The notes: a model not told the origin generated them from the sequence alone. A stretch of 64,000 bases of DNA from Candidatus Zixiibacteriota bacterium (GCA_024278935.1 JAJRSF010000062.1:1-64000), one strand, 5' to 3'; shown: positions 9,746-19,972, counted from the stretch's first letter. Numbers and translations are program-made.

Positions 9746-12226
9746 ATGACAGAACAAAACGACGACAATACCCATATCCATATAGTCTTGGCAAAAGACA
9801 CGATGGTACAGCATTATCGCATCATAAAAAAAATTGGTGCTGGTGGCATGGGGGAGGTATATCTTGCTGAGGATACAAAACTCAAGCGTCAAGTAGCTCT
9901 GAAATTTCTCCCGCATCATTATCTCCCAAATGATGATATTAAATTACGGTTTCAACGTGAAGCTCAAGCAGTCGCCAAATTAAATCATCCTAATATCGTA
10001 ACCATTCATGAAGTTTCAGAATTTAATGGTCGACCATTTTTTGTCATGGAAAATATCGATGGTAATTCCCTACATCACTTCATAAAAGAAGAAGCATTAC
10101 CAATAGATTCGATTATCGAGTATGCTATTCAAACCTGTCAGGGGTTGGGAGAAGCGCATCGGAATGGAATTATACATAGAGATATAAAACCTGCTAATAT
10201 TGCTGTTGATAATACAAATAGAATAAAACTGTTAGATTTTGGTTTGGCTACTTCAGAGGGGGATGATAAATTAACCAAAACAGGTTCCACTCTTGGAACA
10301 GTTGCCTATATGTCTCCCGAACAAGTGTCAGGACGAGAGATTGACCATCGCTCTGACCTTTTTTCATTGGGTGTTGTATTGTATGAGTTATTATGTGGAA
10401 GAACCCCGTTCAAAAAAGATAACGAAGGAGCAACCTTAAAAGCTATCATTGAAAAAGATCCCGAACCACTCAGCAGATATAAATCAGAGGTGCCTGATAA
10501 ATTACAAGAAATTATCTCACAGCTTATCGAAAAAGATAAAGAACTTCGTTATCAATCTGCCGAGGGTGTTATTGCTGATTTAAAACGGTTGATGTATGAC
10601 TCACAGCAATCTTCATTTAGACCAGAACAATCAAAAAAGAAAAATATCTTTCTGTTACCGATTTCTATTTCAGTTGTAGCAATTGTTTTGATTACTGTTT
10701 GGACTTTGTTATTCAATAATAAAGAAGATACCAAAGAGATAAAAATTCCTGTTTTAGTCGTGCTTCCATTTGAAAATTTAGGATCGGATAAAGATGAATA
10801 TTTTGCTGATGGTATCAGAGAGGAAATCGGTTCACGATTATCTTCTATTAAAGGACTTAGTGTGATCTCACAAAGGTCCGCTGATAATTATAAAAAAACA
10901 GATAAGAGTATAGAACAAATCGGTACGGAAACAGGGGCTGATTATGTTCTTGAAGCTACCATAAGATGGGATAAATCGGGTAACATTGACCGTATCCGCA
11001 TAACACCAAGGCTAACCAAAACATCAGATAATTATCTGATGTGGGCTGAAAATTATGAAGAACAGCTTGTTCAGATTTTTGTCGTTCAATCAAAAATAGC
11101 TGAACAAATTGTAAATGCTCTAGGATTGACATTGGTGGATACGGACAAGGCTGCTCCAGACTATGCTCCAACGACCAATATGGAAGCTTATAATTACTAT
11201 CTACGAGGGCTTGAGATTTCCAGCCATACCTTTAGAATGTCTGAGTTTCAAGAGTCAGTCAGTATGTTTGACTCTGCTATTGCGTTAGACTCAAGTTTTG
11301 CTTTAGCTTGGGCACATAAGTCTATTAATCATTCAACATTTAATTTTTTCTTCACTACTGTGGACTTCAACTATCATAATGAAGAAGCTTTAAGAGCTGC
11401 AGAAAAATCTCTTGCTCTTGCTTATAATCTTCCGTCAGCGAAAATTGCAATGGGAACCTACTACAATTATATTGAGAGAGATTATGATAAAGCATTAGAG
11501 TACTTTGCATCAGCCAAATCTGAAACTATCAGCAATGCTGAACTTTCTCAGGCTATTGGAGTTGTTAAAATGCGACAGGGGGAGTGGAATGAAGCACTCT
11601 CACATTTTGAAGAGGCAATTCAAATTGATCCGTTGAATGATATAAGGTATTATTATATAGCGAACTGTCTCTCTATGACTCGTGATTATGAAGCGGGTGA
11701 GAAGTATATTAACCGAGCCCTTGTTCTTGATCCTACTAATGTAGATGCAGCTTATATGAAAATTTTTGTAAATCAGTTACGTTATGGGACAATAGAGCAT
11801 GAAGAAAATTCATTCAGTAAATTAACTGATAAAGCAGGTTTGGCTGAAATCTCAACCTATGAGCTTGTTTCAGCAACAGCTCTTGGCTTATGGCGATTTA
11901 TTATAGATAGAATTGATTATAAATTGGAAATAAAAAATATTCGTCGTCTCGGCAATATTCGAGGTTCTATCAATGAAAGACAGCAACATATGTTACATCT
12001 GAGTATTGCTCAAATATATGACCTGATTGGACATAATGATTCAGCACTTGTACATTATGATTCTTCACGAATTATTTTAGAAAATGTGATAGAGCAAGGT
12101 GTGTATGAATTTCATGCCTTCGCCGAACTTGGTGTATCATACGCATTTCTTGGTATGAAAGATGAAGCGATAGAAGCAGGTATCACAGCCAAAGAATTGA
12201 TGGCGGTTAGTGACTGTCATTGGTGA
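9746..12226 (+). CDS. Membrane serine/threonine protein kinase with TolB/FlgO-like and TPR sensor region (C-terminus cut by in-frame TGA)
   Basis: 826 residues up to the stop. The kinase domain (about 26-280) has GAGGMGEVY, ALKF, HRDIKPAN, DFG and SPEQ, and its first 45 residues are nearly identical to the preceding kinase. A transmembrane helix follows a KKK stretch (about 298-320), so the rest is periplasmic. Residues 333-475 resemble the TolB/FlgO-like amino domain usual in this family (VVLPFENLGSDKDEYFADGI). TPR units follow to the end. The frame stops at TGA 12224-12226 after SDCHW, but reading continues in the same frame into a normal family C-terminus, so the gene is probably interrupted by a point mutation. 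A kinase of this architecture would pass a periplasmic signal to cytoplasmic targets; the signal is unknown. Confidence 0.88.
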   Translation: MTEQNDDNTHIHIVLAKDTMVQHYRIIKKIGAGGMGEVYLAEDTKLKRQVALKFLPHHYLPNDDIKLRFQREAQAVAKLNHPNIVTIHEVSEFNGRPFFVMENIDGNSLHHFIKEEALPIDSIIEYAIQTCQGLGEAHRNGIIHRDIKPANIAVDNTNRIKLLDFGLATSEGDDKLTKTGSTLGTVAYMSPEQVSGREIDHRSDLFSLGVVLYELLCGRTPFKKDNEGATLKAIIEKDPEPLSRYKSEVPDKLQEIISQLIEKDKELRYQSAEGVIADLKRLMYDSQQSSFRPEQSKKKNIFLLPISISVVAIVLITVWTLLFNNKEDTKEIKIPVLVVLPFENLGSDKDEYFADGIREEIGSRLSSIKGLSVISQRSADNYKKTDKSIEQIGTETGADYVLEATIRWDKSGNIDRIRITPRLTKTSDNYLMWAENYEEQLVQIFVVQSKIAEQIVNALGLTLVDTDKAAPDYAPTTNMEAYNYYLRGLEISSHTFRMSEFQESVSMFDSAIALDSSFALAWAHKSINHSTFNFFFTTVDFNYHNEEALRAAEKSLALAYNLPSAKIAMGTYYNYIERDYDKALEYFASAKSETISNAELSQAIGVVKMRQGEWNEALSHFEEAIQIDPLNDIRYYYIANCLSMTRDYEAGEKYINRALVLDPTNVDAAYMKIFVNQLRYGTIEHEENSFSKLTDKAGLAEISTYELVSATALGLWRFIIDRIDYKLEIKNIRRLGNIRGSINERQQHMLHLSIAQIYDLIGHNDSALVHYDSSRIILENVIEQGVYEFHAFAELGVSYAFLGMKDEAIEAGITAKELMAVSDCHW

Positions 12227-12433
12227 GGACCTGACGCAGTCATGGTCATGGCTCAGATTTACACACTCGTTGGGGAATATGAATTAGCAATTGATGAATT
12301 GGAATACGTATTATCAATTCCTTCCTGGGCTTCAGCTAAATATCTCAGATCAGACCCTCTTTTTACTCCGCTTTATGATTTACCTCGATTTAAAAAGTTA
12401 TTAACTGATTTTGAAATTAATAATGCACATTAG
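12227..12433 (+). pseudogene. Severed C-terminal TPR segment of the preceding kinase
   Basis: Directly after the TGA, and in the same frame, the sequence codes GPDAVMVMAQIYTLVGEYE and ends with LSIPSW and PLYDLPRFKKLL motifs that typically close TolB-TPR kinases. An internal ATG at 12242 could be called as a separate 63-residue gene but has no convincing ribosome-binding site. The family usually has a basic residue before GP, so CGA to TGA is the simplest explanation. Readthrough is possible but unsupported. Confidence 0.75.
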
Positions 12434-12511
12434 ATAACAGATTTGGAGCAGTAGTAGGAAACAAAGATAGAAATAAAAAGTTAAAGAATAAATCTATTCA
12501 ATACATTCTAA

Positions 12512-12628
12512 AAAAAAACATCCCGCCTCTTCAATTATGTTCCTAATGAGGGAGATCGAGTTGATCTAATAGGAAGCAATGTATCCTATGCAAGGAGAAG
12601 AGATGGGATATTTGAGGTGATTGCTTAA
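12512..12628 (+). pseudogene. Possible remnant of a coding region
   Basis: A short open stretch without a start codon codes 38 residues that look protein-like (SRLFNYVPNEGDRVDLIGSN, then YARRRDGIFEVIA) and ends in TAA TAG. I do not recognise the family. It may be the tail of a lost gene; chance is also possible. The remainder of the 12,434-12,682 gap shows nothing. Confidence 0.25.
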
Positions 12629-12682
12629 TAGCAGTTGTGGGTACATACTATAAGGCAATTATATTTTTGTTCTTATTTCATC

Positions 12683-13576
12683 TTATGATTCATCATCATT
12701 TTCAATTTTATGCCCTTCTATAAGCAGCACTTTCATAATATCAATCGCTTCGGTGTTGTGTGCTTCGGCAGTTTCTTTCATCGTATTTTCAAAATTAACA
12801 TCTATGCCGGCAGTTTGTAGTCTTTGTAAAGCTACTGTAGTATCAAGTCCAATCCGTTCACACATATATGCGACAGACTTTTTACCAAATCCGGTACCAG
12901 AAAATTTAACTATAACTTCATCCGGGGTTAATGTCTCAAGAACTTCAGTTTCAGGGACAGGTTCAAATTTCTTGATAAGCAAATATATGTTCATTGGCGA
13001 AATATCGTTGTTCTTCCCAATATCTTCCAAAGTCTCTTCAACAGATTCAAATTTGATTCCGTTCGCTTTGAGTTCATCAGATGCTTTAGTAATATCAATA
13101 TCCATCTTCTTCGTGAAATTTTTGAACGATAACAATTCAGCATGCCCAAACGGTGGCTCGTAGGCATCTTCAATTACCCATGAATCTTTAATCCACTCAT
13201 TAAAATCAAGTAAGTATGAAAGCGGAGGATGAGGCCAAATTGCCCCGACAACAATCCAGATAGAAAGAACAGAAGAGATAATTAATTCACGCTGGAGCTT
13301 CACACCTTTGCGAGTTTTGTCTTTGAAATAGCTCATGAGTGGTTTCCAGTTGTAGTAGGTGTGAAAACCGCCAGCGATAATAAATAAAACTGAGGACAAA
13401 ATATGTATATTTCCCCAATCGGTCTTAGTTAGAGAAATCATTTCCCATGTCGTCCAATAAGCTACTCGTCCGGCCGGAACAATATATAGAACTAACCCGG
13501 TTACTGACATTATAATAAAACCGAATAGAGTAAAAAATGAGGTTAATCCTCGTTTGTGTATTTTATTGTCTGACAT
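12683..13576 (-). CDS. DUF4405-type membrane protein, probably haem b binding
   Basis: 297 residues. The N-terminal half has four hydrophobic helices (about 12-33, 50-68, 97-117 and the intervening segment) with His residues at the helix ends (NIHILS, GGFHTYYNWKPL), the pattern of DUF4405/cytochrome b561-like proteins. The C-terminal half is soluble and charged, with two related blocks (KKMDIDITKASDELKANGI and a later DTTVALQRLQTAGIDVNF). A ribosome-binding site (GGAG) lies 11 bases before the ATG. It stands alone, facing the MarR operon. I infer a role in membrane electron transfer; partner proteins are not adjacent. Confidence 0.65.
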   Translation of the reverse strand: MSDNKIHKRGLTSFFTLFGFIIMSVTGLVLYIVPAGRVAYWTTWEMISLTKTDWGNIHILSSVLFIIAGGFHTYYNWKPLMSYFKDKTRKGVKLQRELIISSVLSIWIVVGAIWPHPPLSYLLDFNEWIKDSWVIEDAYEPPFGHAELLSFKNFTKKMDIDITKASDELKANGIKFESVEETLEDIGKNNDISPMNIYLLIKKFEPVPETEVLETLTPDEVIVKFSGTGFGKKSVAYMCERIGLDTTVALQRLQTAGIDVNFENTMKETAEAHNTEAIDIMKVLLIEGHKIENDDES

Positions 13577-13807
13577 CTATAAATCTCCGTCTTGTTTTAC
13601 AGTTAGATACCGAAATTTGATATATGATTCAGCTTATTTTTATTAATTCAAAAATGAATTGCGATAAATAAAATGTCCATCCAATAAAGACCTTAGAGGT
13701 AAACTAATACCTCATACTCCAGTTTCGTAAACGTATATTGTATAGGAGAAAATAAGAAATAGGGGAAAACGCAAAGACGTTAAACTAATTATTTTTAAAA
13801 AATTGTG

Positions 13808-13860
13808 TTGACTAAATTTAAAATACCGATATCTTAGCCAAAGATAGTTGCATATGCAAC
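13808..13860 (+). promoter_or_regulatory. Promoter and palindromic operator of the MarR-efflux operon
   Basis: TTGACT at 13808-13813 is followed after 16 bases by a weak -10 (TATCTT at 13830-13835). A perfect 14-bp palindrome GTTGCATATGCAAC sits at 13847-13860, with a further GTTGC half-site just after it, ending 18 bases before the marR ATG. Position and symmetry fit autoregulation by the MarR protein; binding is inferred. The upstream part of the 13,577-13,878 gap shows nothing else. Confidence 0.6.
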
Positions 13861-13878
13861 AGTTGCTAATAGAACTAA

Positions 13879-14328
13879 ATGGCGGAAGATGTGAAAAAAA
13901 CAGAAAATATATTAGGACGATTGATTGGTGTGAGTTGGCGAAGTATGAGAAGACAGCTCGACCAGAACATTATTGAATCCAATTATGAGGTATCAGCCGA
14001 ACAGGGAATTATACTTTCTATGCTGAGCCACTATGAAAAAGTGAATCAGCAAATGCTCATTGAATTCATTAATTGTGAAAAAACAGCAATTACAAGATGG
14101 ATTGATCATTTAGCAAAAATGAAACTTGTCAAAAGAAGCCCTGACAAAAATGACCGTAGACAGAATATTTTGTCTTTAACCGCAAAAGGAAAATTATTTG
14201 CGGCAAAATTTATTGATGTTGGGATTTTAACTGAGAATCAAGCATTGCGGGGAGTCGATCCTAAAAAAGCAAAAATTTGCAAAGAAGTATTAAAACAAAT
14301 AATTTTAAACTTAGAAACGATACAATAA
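13879..14328 (+). CDS. MarR-family transcriptional regulator
   Basis: 149 residues, the usual MarR length. The winged helix-turn-helix covers about residues 38-105: the recognition helix region is CEKTAITRWIDHLAKMKLV, and the wing has the conserved DKNDRRQNILSLTAKG. It is the first gene of an operon with an RND adaptor, RND pump, TolC and MutY-like genes. It probably represses the operon through the palindrome just upstream, relieved by a small ligand such as an exported compound. There is no clear ribosome-binding site before the ATG. Confidence 0.88.
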   Translation: MAEDVKKTENILGRLIGVSWRSMRRQLDQNIIESNYEVSAEQGIILSMLSHYEKVNQQMLIEFINCEKTAITRWIDHLAKMKLVKRSPDKNDRRQNILSLTAKGKLFAAKFIDVGILTENQALRGVDPKKAKICKEVLKQIILNLETIQ

Positions 14329-14342
14329 CAATAGAGGAATGT

Positions 14343-15482
14343 ATGATGAAGTATATGAAATACATAATTCCGGTAGTGATAGTAGCTGTCGGATTTGTAG
14401 GAATGAATTTTTTAACGAGCTTAAAAAAGAAAACTGCCAAACAAGAAGTAGAGGTAATCACAAAAATTGTCTCAACAACAGAGGTTAAGCTCCAGCCGGT
14501 TATGACCCATATCAATCTTTTCGGAAGAGCCACAACTACGGAACCTATTATGTTGAACTCTGAGGTAAACGGTATCCTCGAAAAAGGTAATATTGACTTC
14601 AAAGTTTCTGAGACTTTTTCAAAAGGTGACCTCATTTGTAAAGTCGATGATCGCCAGGCACTCTATTCTCTTAACTCTGCCAAAAGTGATCTGCTAAACG
14701 CCCTTGCCAACTTGCTACCGGAAATCAAAGTTGATTTTGAAAAAGACTATATGGTTTGGCAAAAATATTTTAACAACTGCACCTTTGATACAAAACTTGC
14801 ACCACTTCCTGAAATAACAAACGATAAGATTCATCTCTACTTGTCACGCTTTAATGTCTATAAACTTTTTTATAATGTTTTAAATCTTGAAATTGTTTTA
14901 GAAAAACATTATTTCTATGCTCCGTTTAATGGCTCAATAACAAAAACAAATATACAAGCCGGTTCTTCTGTACGCCTTGGAGTTCTCATCGGTGAGATTA
15001 TAAATACTCAGGATATGGAAATAGCTGTCCCGGTAGATACAAAAAATATTTTATGGATTGATAAACATAATAGTGTAAGAATTCGTTCTGCTGAATTTTC
15101 CAATGAATGGACTGGTACAATAACTCGGGTTGGTTCAAATATTGATACAAGAACCCAAACGGTTGATGTATACATTAAAGTCAATCAGGAAAAAGAGAAT
15201 CAACTTCTTAATAACGTTTTTGTAGAAGTTGAATTTTCCGGCAAAGAAATCGAAAACTCTTTTGCCGTTCCATCTATGGCACTCTATGAAGAATCATACG
15301 TCTATCTTCTCAAAGATGGAACCTTACTAAGACAAGATGTAAAACTTATACGCCGTGAATCTAGCCGGGTTATTATCACAGGTGGTATTCAAACAGGTGA
15401 TATTATCGTAGTCGAAGCATTACAAGGTGTCGCATCCGGTATGTTAGCTCGTTCGAAATCAAATATGTCGGGAGATATCTAA
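14343..15482 (+). CDS. RND efflux periplasmic adaptor (membrane fusion protein)
   Basis: About 379 residues. The ATG at 14343 (or the adjacent one at 14346) is preceded by AGAGGA at 14333-14338; an upstream in-frame start at 14277 would lie inside marR and is rejected. An N-terminal hydrophobic anchor (about 6-22) is followed by a barrel-sandwich/lipoyl pair (VNGILEKGNIDFKVSETFSKGD with its second half FYAPFNGSITKTNIQAGSSV), a beta-barrel with RVGSNIDTRTQTVDVY, and a membrane-proximal domain. The alpha-hairpin is short. It bridges the inner-membrane pump and TolC. Its stop codon overlaps the next ATG (TAATG). Confidence 0.87.
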   Translation: MMKYMKYIIPVVIVAVGFVGMNFLTSLKKKTAKQEVEVITKIVSTTEVKLQPVMTHINLFGRATTTEPIMLNSEVNGILEKGNIDFKVSETFSKGDLICKVDDRQALYSLNSAKSDLLNALANLLPEIKVDFEKDYMVWQKYFNNCTFDTKLAPLPEITNDKIHLYLSRFNVYKLFYNVLNLEIVLEKHYFYAPFNGSITKTNIQAGSSVRLGVLIGEIINTQDMEIAVPVDTKNILWIDKHNSVRIRSAEFSNEWTGTITRVGSNIDTRTQTVDVYIKVNQEKENQLLNNVFVEVEFSGKEIENSFAVPSMALYEESYVYLLKDGTLLRQDVKLIRRESSRVIITGGIQTGDIIVVEALQGVASGMLARSKSNMSGDI

Positions 15483-18400
15483 TGCAAAGAATAATGGCAT
15501 ATTTAATTAGATATCCAATTTGGGTACAAGTGTTCATGGGATCCGTTATTTTATTTGGACTGATCTCTTTAACACAAATTAGGTTCTCGTTTTTCCCGGA
15601 AGCAATTCCACGGATTATTACGGTCGAAGTAAGGTACCCAGGTGCATCACCTGAAGAAGTTGCCGAAGGTGTGATTCTTAAAATTGAAGAAAACATTGAA
15701 GGTCTTCTCGGGATTGAACGGGTAACATCGATCTCAAAAGAAAATGTCGGTATCGTAACTATCGAGACAACTATTTATTCAGATATTGATAAAGTTCTTA
15801 CCGATGTAAAAAATGCAGTCGATCGAATTATATCCTTTCCGCAAGATGCTGAGAATCCAATTATTTTCAAACAGGAATTTGCAGCTCTCTCACTTGTAAT
15901 TGGTATTAACGGAGATACAGACTTATACAATCTAAAAGATATATCCGAAAAGTTTCGTGATGATCTTTTGGCAACCGATGAAATTTCGCAAGTTTCTATT
16001 TCAGGACTTCCTGAATTAGAATTTTCGATTGAACTCTCAGAAGCAAAACTTCGCGAGTATCAACTCCGTTTTGACGACATCAAAACATCAGTTCTCAAAT
16101 CAAATCTGAATATCTCAGGTGGTAAATTTGATACTGAAGATGAAGAGATTTTAATTCGTGCATGGGGTAGAGGTTACTACGCTGAAGACATTATGAATAT
16201 TCCTATTCGGGGAAACAGCGATGGTACTGTAATTCTTCTCCGAGATGTTGCTTCAGTTCACGAACAATGGGAAGATATTCCGAATAAGGTTTTCTATAAT
16301 GGAAAATACTCAACATCTCTCAATATTACTCAAACAGCAAGTGAAGATATTTTAGTTATCGCTGAAAAAGCAAAAGAACTTATGCAAATTTTTAATGAAG
16401 AGCATACTTCAGTGCAAGCAGTAATTCTAAGCGATAAAACAGTTCCACTTACACAGCGTATTGAGTTGCTTGTTAGAAATGGTATCATTGGTTTGATACT
16501 TATAATTATCTGTTTAGGATTTTTCTTAAACCTGAGACTCTCCTTTTGGGTTGCGGCGTCTATTCCGTTCTCTTTTGCGGGTATGTTTATCGTCGCATTG
16601 TTTGCAGGAATAACTGTTAATGTTATGACTCTGGCGGGTATGATTATTGTGGTCGGTATCTTAGTCGATGATGCGATTGTAGTCGGTGAAAATATATTTG
16701 CACATTTTGAAAGAGGCAAATCAGCTCTGCAAGCTGCTATCGATGGTTCCAAAGAAGTTATCGCTCCGGTAATGACTTCAGTCTTTACAACGGTCATTAT
16801 ATTTTTAGGACTGTTTTACTTAGAAGGCAGACTCGGAGAAATGATGTGGCAGATGTCACTAGTCGTGGTCGCTTCGCTTCTGTTTTCACTTATTGAAGCG
16901 TTCCTAATTTTACCATCGCATTTGGCACACTCTAAAGGATTAAATCATGATCAAAAAGTCAATCCAATTAGAAAAAAGATAGAATCTATTATAAACAAAT
17001 TCACGCATAATTTTTATGGTCCAATTTTGAAAACCGCTTTAGCTCATAAATGGATTGTGGCAATTGTTCCGATAGCTTTTATAATGCTTACCGTTGGTCT
17101 TTTAAAAGGCGGACTGGTCGGGGTTACTTTTTTCCCGAATGTTGATGGCGACAGTATACCTATTAATATCTCTCTTGTTGCTGGTACCCAAGAATCAAAA
17201 ACAGATTCTATTTTATATGAGATTGAAAAAATCTGCTGGCAGATTAATGACGAAATTAAAGAAGAAAGAATTGACAAAAAAGATGTCGTTCTTTCTATCC
17301 AAAGAGAAATTGGCAGCAACGGAATCGGTGAATCAGGAAGTCATACTGGTAAGCTATCAGTTCAGCTCTTAGATGGCGAAGCTCGCGACATGGAAAGTAA
17401 TGATATTTCCAATCGTATTGCTGAAGCTGTTGGGATGATTCCTGAAGCGTTAAACTTAACATTTACCGAGAGCAATCGTTTTGGTAAAGCAGTTTCAATT
17501 TCGCTTTTGGGTGAAAACACAAAAGAGTTAGATAAAGCAACAACATTATTACGAGCCGAATTAAAGAACTTTGCAACACTAAAAGATATCACCGATTCAA
17601 ATCAAAAAGGTCGTCGTGAAATTGACATCAAACTCAAACCTTTAGCCTACTCACTCGGGCTAACTCTGCAAGATATCGTCGGGCAGATTCGTCAAGGCTT
17701 CTTTGGTCAGGAGATTCAACGAATTCAAAGAGGGCGAAATGAACTCAGAGTTTGGGTCAGGTATCGCCCGGAAGATCGCTCTTCATTAAATAATCTTGAA
17801 CAACTTCGTATAAGAACTATGAGCGGGGCAGAGTATCCATTTGCTGATTTGGCGTCGTATACTATTAAACGTGGTATAACGCAGATAAATCATCTGACAA
17901 GAAAACAAGAGATCAAAGTCGAGGCGAATCAGTCTGACAGTAAAGATGATCTCGGCCCTATACTTGAAGAAATCGAACTTGATGTGTTCCCAAAAGTTCT
18001 CGCACAAGTAAAAGGTGTCACCGCTCACTTTGAAGGACAGTCTCGAGAAGCAGGGAAAATGCAACGTTCAATGAAAACTTCTTTTGGTATCGCATTACTC
18101 TCAATGTTTATCTTAATCGTGTTGGTCTTCAGATCATACGCACAGGCAGGTATGATATTTTCATTGATCCCTCTTGGCATTCTTGGTGCGATTTGGGGAC
18201 ATGGCATACAGGGAATCCAACTAAACCTTTTGTCAGCTATTGGTATTTTAGCCCTGTCAGGAATTATCGTCAATGACTCTATTGTGTTTGTTGATCAGAC
18301 TAATCGGTTTTTAAAAGCAGGTCAAAAAATTAATGATGCGGTCTATAACGCCGGCATCGCTAGATTCCGTCCTATTTCGCTGACGACTCTTACAACCGCA

Positions 18401-18679
18401 CTCGGCATGGCACCACTTATTTTAGAAACAAGCAGGCAGGCGAAGTTCTTGATTCCAATGGCAGCGTCGGTTGCTTATGGATTAGTATTTGGAACCATAA
18501 TCCTACTGGTTATTTTACCTGCATATTTCGTGGCTTTTAATACAATCAGATTAAAATTCGCACATATTTATATTGATAAATCAGCAACTAGAGAATCTGT
18601 TGAACCTGCCGTAAAAGAACTCACAAATATTTTAGATTCATATAATTCAGAAACAGAAATGGAGGATAAAAATGCGTAA
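15482..18679 (+). CDS. RND-family inner-membrane efflux pump (AcrB/HAE1-like)
   Basis: 1,065 residues, the full family length. Twelve membrane helices are arranged as 1+5 and 1+5 with two large periplasmic loops. The proton-relay helix shows GILVDDAIVVGENI with the paired Asp residues, and the second half has GIIVNDSIVFVDQTN. GGGAG lies six bases before the ATG, which overlaps the adaptor stop by one base, so translation is probably coupled. The substrate cannot be told from sequence; drugs, lipids or metabolites are all possible. Confidence 0.93.
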   Translation: MQRIMAYLIRYPIWVQVFMGSVILFGLISLTQIRFSFFPEAIPRIITVEVRYPGASPEEVAEGVILKIEENIEGLLGIERVTSISKENVGIVTIETTIYSDIDKVLTDVKNAVDRIISFPQDAENPIIFKQEFAALSLVIGINGDTDLYNLKDISEKFRDDLLATDEISQVSISGLPELEFSIELSEAKLREYQLRFDDIKTSVLKSNLNISGGKFDTEDEEILIRAWGRGYYAEDIMNIPIRGNSDGTVILLRDVASVHEQWEDIPNKVFYNGKYSTSLNITQTASEDILVIAEKAKELMQIFNEEHTSVQAVILSDKTVPLTQRIELLVRNGIIGLILIIICLGFFLNLRLSFWVAASIPFSFAGMFIVALFAGITVNVMTLAGMIIVVGILVDDAIVVGENIFAHFERGKSALQAAIDGSKEVIAPVMTSVFTTVIIFLGLFYLEGRLGEMMWQMSLVVVASLLFSLIEAFLILPSHLAHSKGLNHDQKVNPIRKKIESIINKFTHNFYGPILKTALAHKWIVAIVPIAFIMLTVGLLKGGLVGVTFFPNVDGDSIPINISLVAGTQESKTDSILYEIEKICWQINDEIKEERIDKKDVVLSIQREIGSNGIGESGSHTGKLSVQLLDGEARDMESNDISNRIAEAVGMIPEALNLTFTESNRFGKAVSISLLGENTKELDKATTLLRAELKNFATLKDITDSNQKGRREIDIKLKPLAYSLGLTLQDIVGQIRQGFFGQEIQRIQRGRNELRVWVRYRPEDRSSLNNLEQLRIRTMSGAEYPFADLASYTIKRGITQINHLTRKQEIKVEANQSDSKDDLGPILEEIELDVFPKVLAQVKGVTAHFEGQSREAGKMQRSMKTSFGIALLSMFILIVLVFRSYAQAGMIFSLIPLGILGAIWGHGIQGIQLNLLSAIGILALSGIIVNDSIVFVDQTNRFLKAGQKINDAVYNAGIARFRPISLTTLTTALGMAPLILETSRQAKFLIPMAASVAYGLVFGTIILLVILPAYFVAFNTIRLKFAHIYIDKSATRESVEPAVKELTNILDSYNSETEMEDKNA

Positions 18680-19763
18680 GCTTATCCTTGGAATAATATT
18701 ACTACTCGCTACATCAACCAACGCTCAACAGTTGCTCAGTTTAGAAGAAGCGATCTCTTATGGTTTGCAACATAACTACAGCATACAAATTGTTGAAAAT
18801 CAAAACAAAATTGCTGACCAAAACAAAGCAATCGGTCTGGCGGGGTTCCTTCCTAAAATTGACATTACCGGTTCTACTACAACTATTGACAATGAAACCG
18901 AAACAGATACATCGCTTGTCAACTCTGACATTCAAAATCTGAAAGCGGAGATCCTTCTCAACTGGACTCTCTTTGATGGCTTTAGAATGTTTGCCAATAA
19001 AAAGCTTTATAACGATTTAGCGGAGCTATCATCTTTTCAAACAAAAGATCGAATTGAACAAACGATAGTTCTCATATCACAGTCATATTTTAATATCATC
19101 CAGCAGGAAAAACTCCTGGATGCATCTAAAAAATCAAAAGAGATTTCCGATCTTCGTTTAAAAAGAGAAAAAACCCGCAACTCACTTGGCGGGGCGTCAT
19201 CGACTGATTATTACAAGGCAGAAGTCGCTTATAATATTGACCATACTCGGTTTTTGCAACAACGGACAAATGCTAAACTTGCCTATGAACAACTTAATAT
19301 GTTATTAGGTAGAGACCCATCGGAACAATTTGTAGTTGAAAAAGAAATCAAACTGCTCGATTTACAATTTTCCGAAAGTGAAATAATTAAAAAAGCACTC
19401 GATGCAAGCAGCGGACTTAAATCTGCTGAGCTACAAGAAAAAATTGCAGGACGGAAAGTAAGCGTTGCCAAATCTCTATTTTACCCAAGAGTTGGACTTG
19501 TAGCCGGGTATAATTATAACGACCAGGCCAGGACTTCAACGATGAACGATTTTACTTCTCCAGAATTTACAACTACGACCAACGATGCTACCGTCGGGCT
19601 TGTGTTAACATTTAATCTATTCAACGGCAAAAAAGATAAAGTCGCACTAAGCAATGCCAAGATCGAAAAGAAAAATCAACAGCTTGCCTACATGGATGCC
19701 AAAACAGACTCAAAGGGTATGTCTCTGAAATCTATACAAAATATAATCAGCAAAAAGAGATAG
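18672..19763 (+). CDS. TolC-family outer-membrane efflux protein, truncated by frameshift
   Basis: 363 residues before a premature stop. There is a signal peptide (about 1-18, ending TNAQQ), then the typical TolC helical repeat: LSLEEAISYGLQHNYSIQ, a first beta pair (INWTLFDGF type), a long helical hairpin, and a second repeat with LTFNLFNGKKDKVAL. The ATG has GGAGGA upstream and overlaps the pump gene by 8 bases. After about residue 345 the frame is lost; the missing end is found one frame away. It forms the outer-membrane channel of the pump, if expressed. Confidence 0.85.
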   Translation: MRKLILGIILLLATSTNAQQLLSLEEAISYGLQHNYSIQIVENQNKIADQNKAIGLAGFLPKIDITGSTTTIDNETETDTSLVNSDIQNLKAEILLNWTLFDGFRMFANKKLYNDLAELSSFQTKDRIEQTIVLISQSYFNIIQQEKLLDASKKSKEISDLRLKREKTRNSLGGASSTDYYKAEVAYNIDHTRFLQQRTNAKLAYEQLNMLLGRDPSEQFVVEKEIKLLDLQFSESEIIKKALDASSGLKSAELQEKIAGRKVSVAKSLFYPRVGLVAGYNYNDQARTSTMNDFTSPEFTTTTNDATVGLVLTFNLFNGKKDKVALSNAKIEKKNQQLAYMDAKTDSKGMSLKSIQNIISKKR

Positions 19764-19972
19764 TTGCTCTTGAACAGCATAATATAAAATCAGCCGAACA
19801 GAATTTAAAACTCCATCAGGAACGTAACAATCTTGGTGTCGCAAATTCACTTGAGTTCCGTGATGCTCAGCTGTCACTTTTTCAGGCAGAGACTTCGCTA
19901 ATCTCGGCTCAGTTTCAAACTGCCGTATTCCGTTTGGAAATAGAAAGGATTATCGGTATACTTTCTAAATGA
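19712..19972 (+). pseudogene. C-terminal part of TolC in the shifted frame
   Basis: This frame codes KGYVSEIYTKYNQQKEIV and continues through LEFRDAQLSLFQAETSL to IERIIGILSK, the usual TolC ending. Its TGA overlaps the next gene's ATG (ATGA), as expected for an intact operon. One base appears lost somewhere near 19,700-19,715. Whether the loss is real or an assembly error cannot be told here. Confidence 0.8.

Noticed and set aside
14277-14342. Upstream start for the RND adaptor
   Set aside because: It lies inside marR without a ribosome site; AGAGGA precedes the ATG at 14343.
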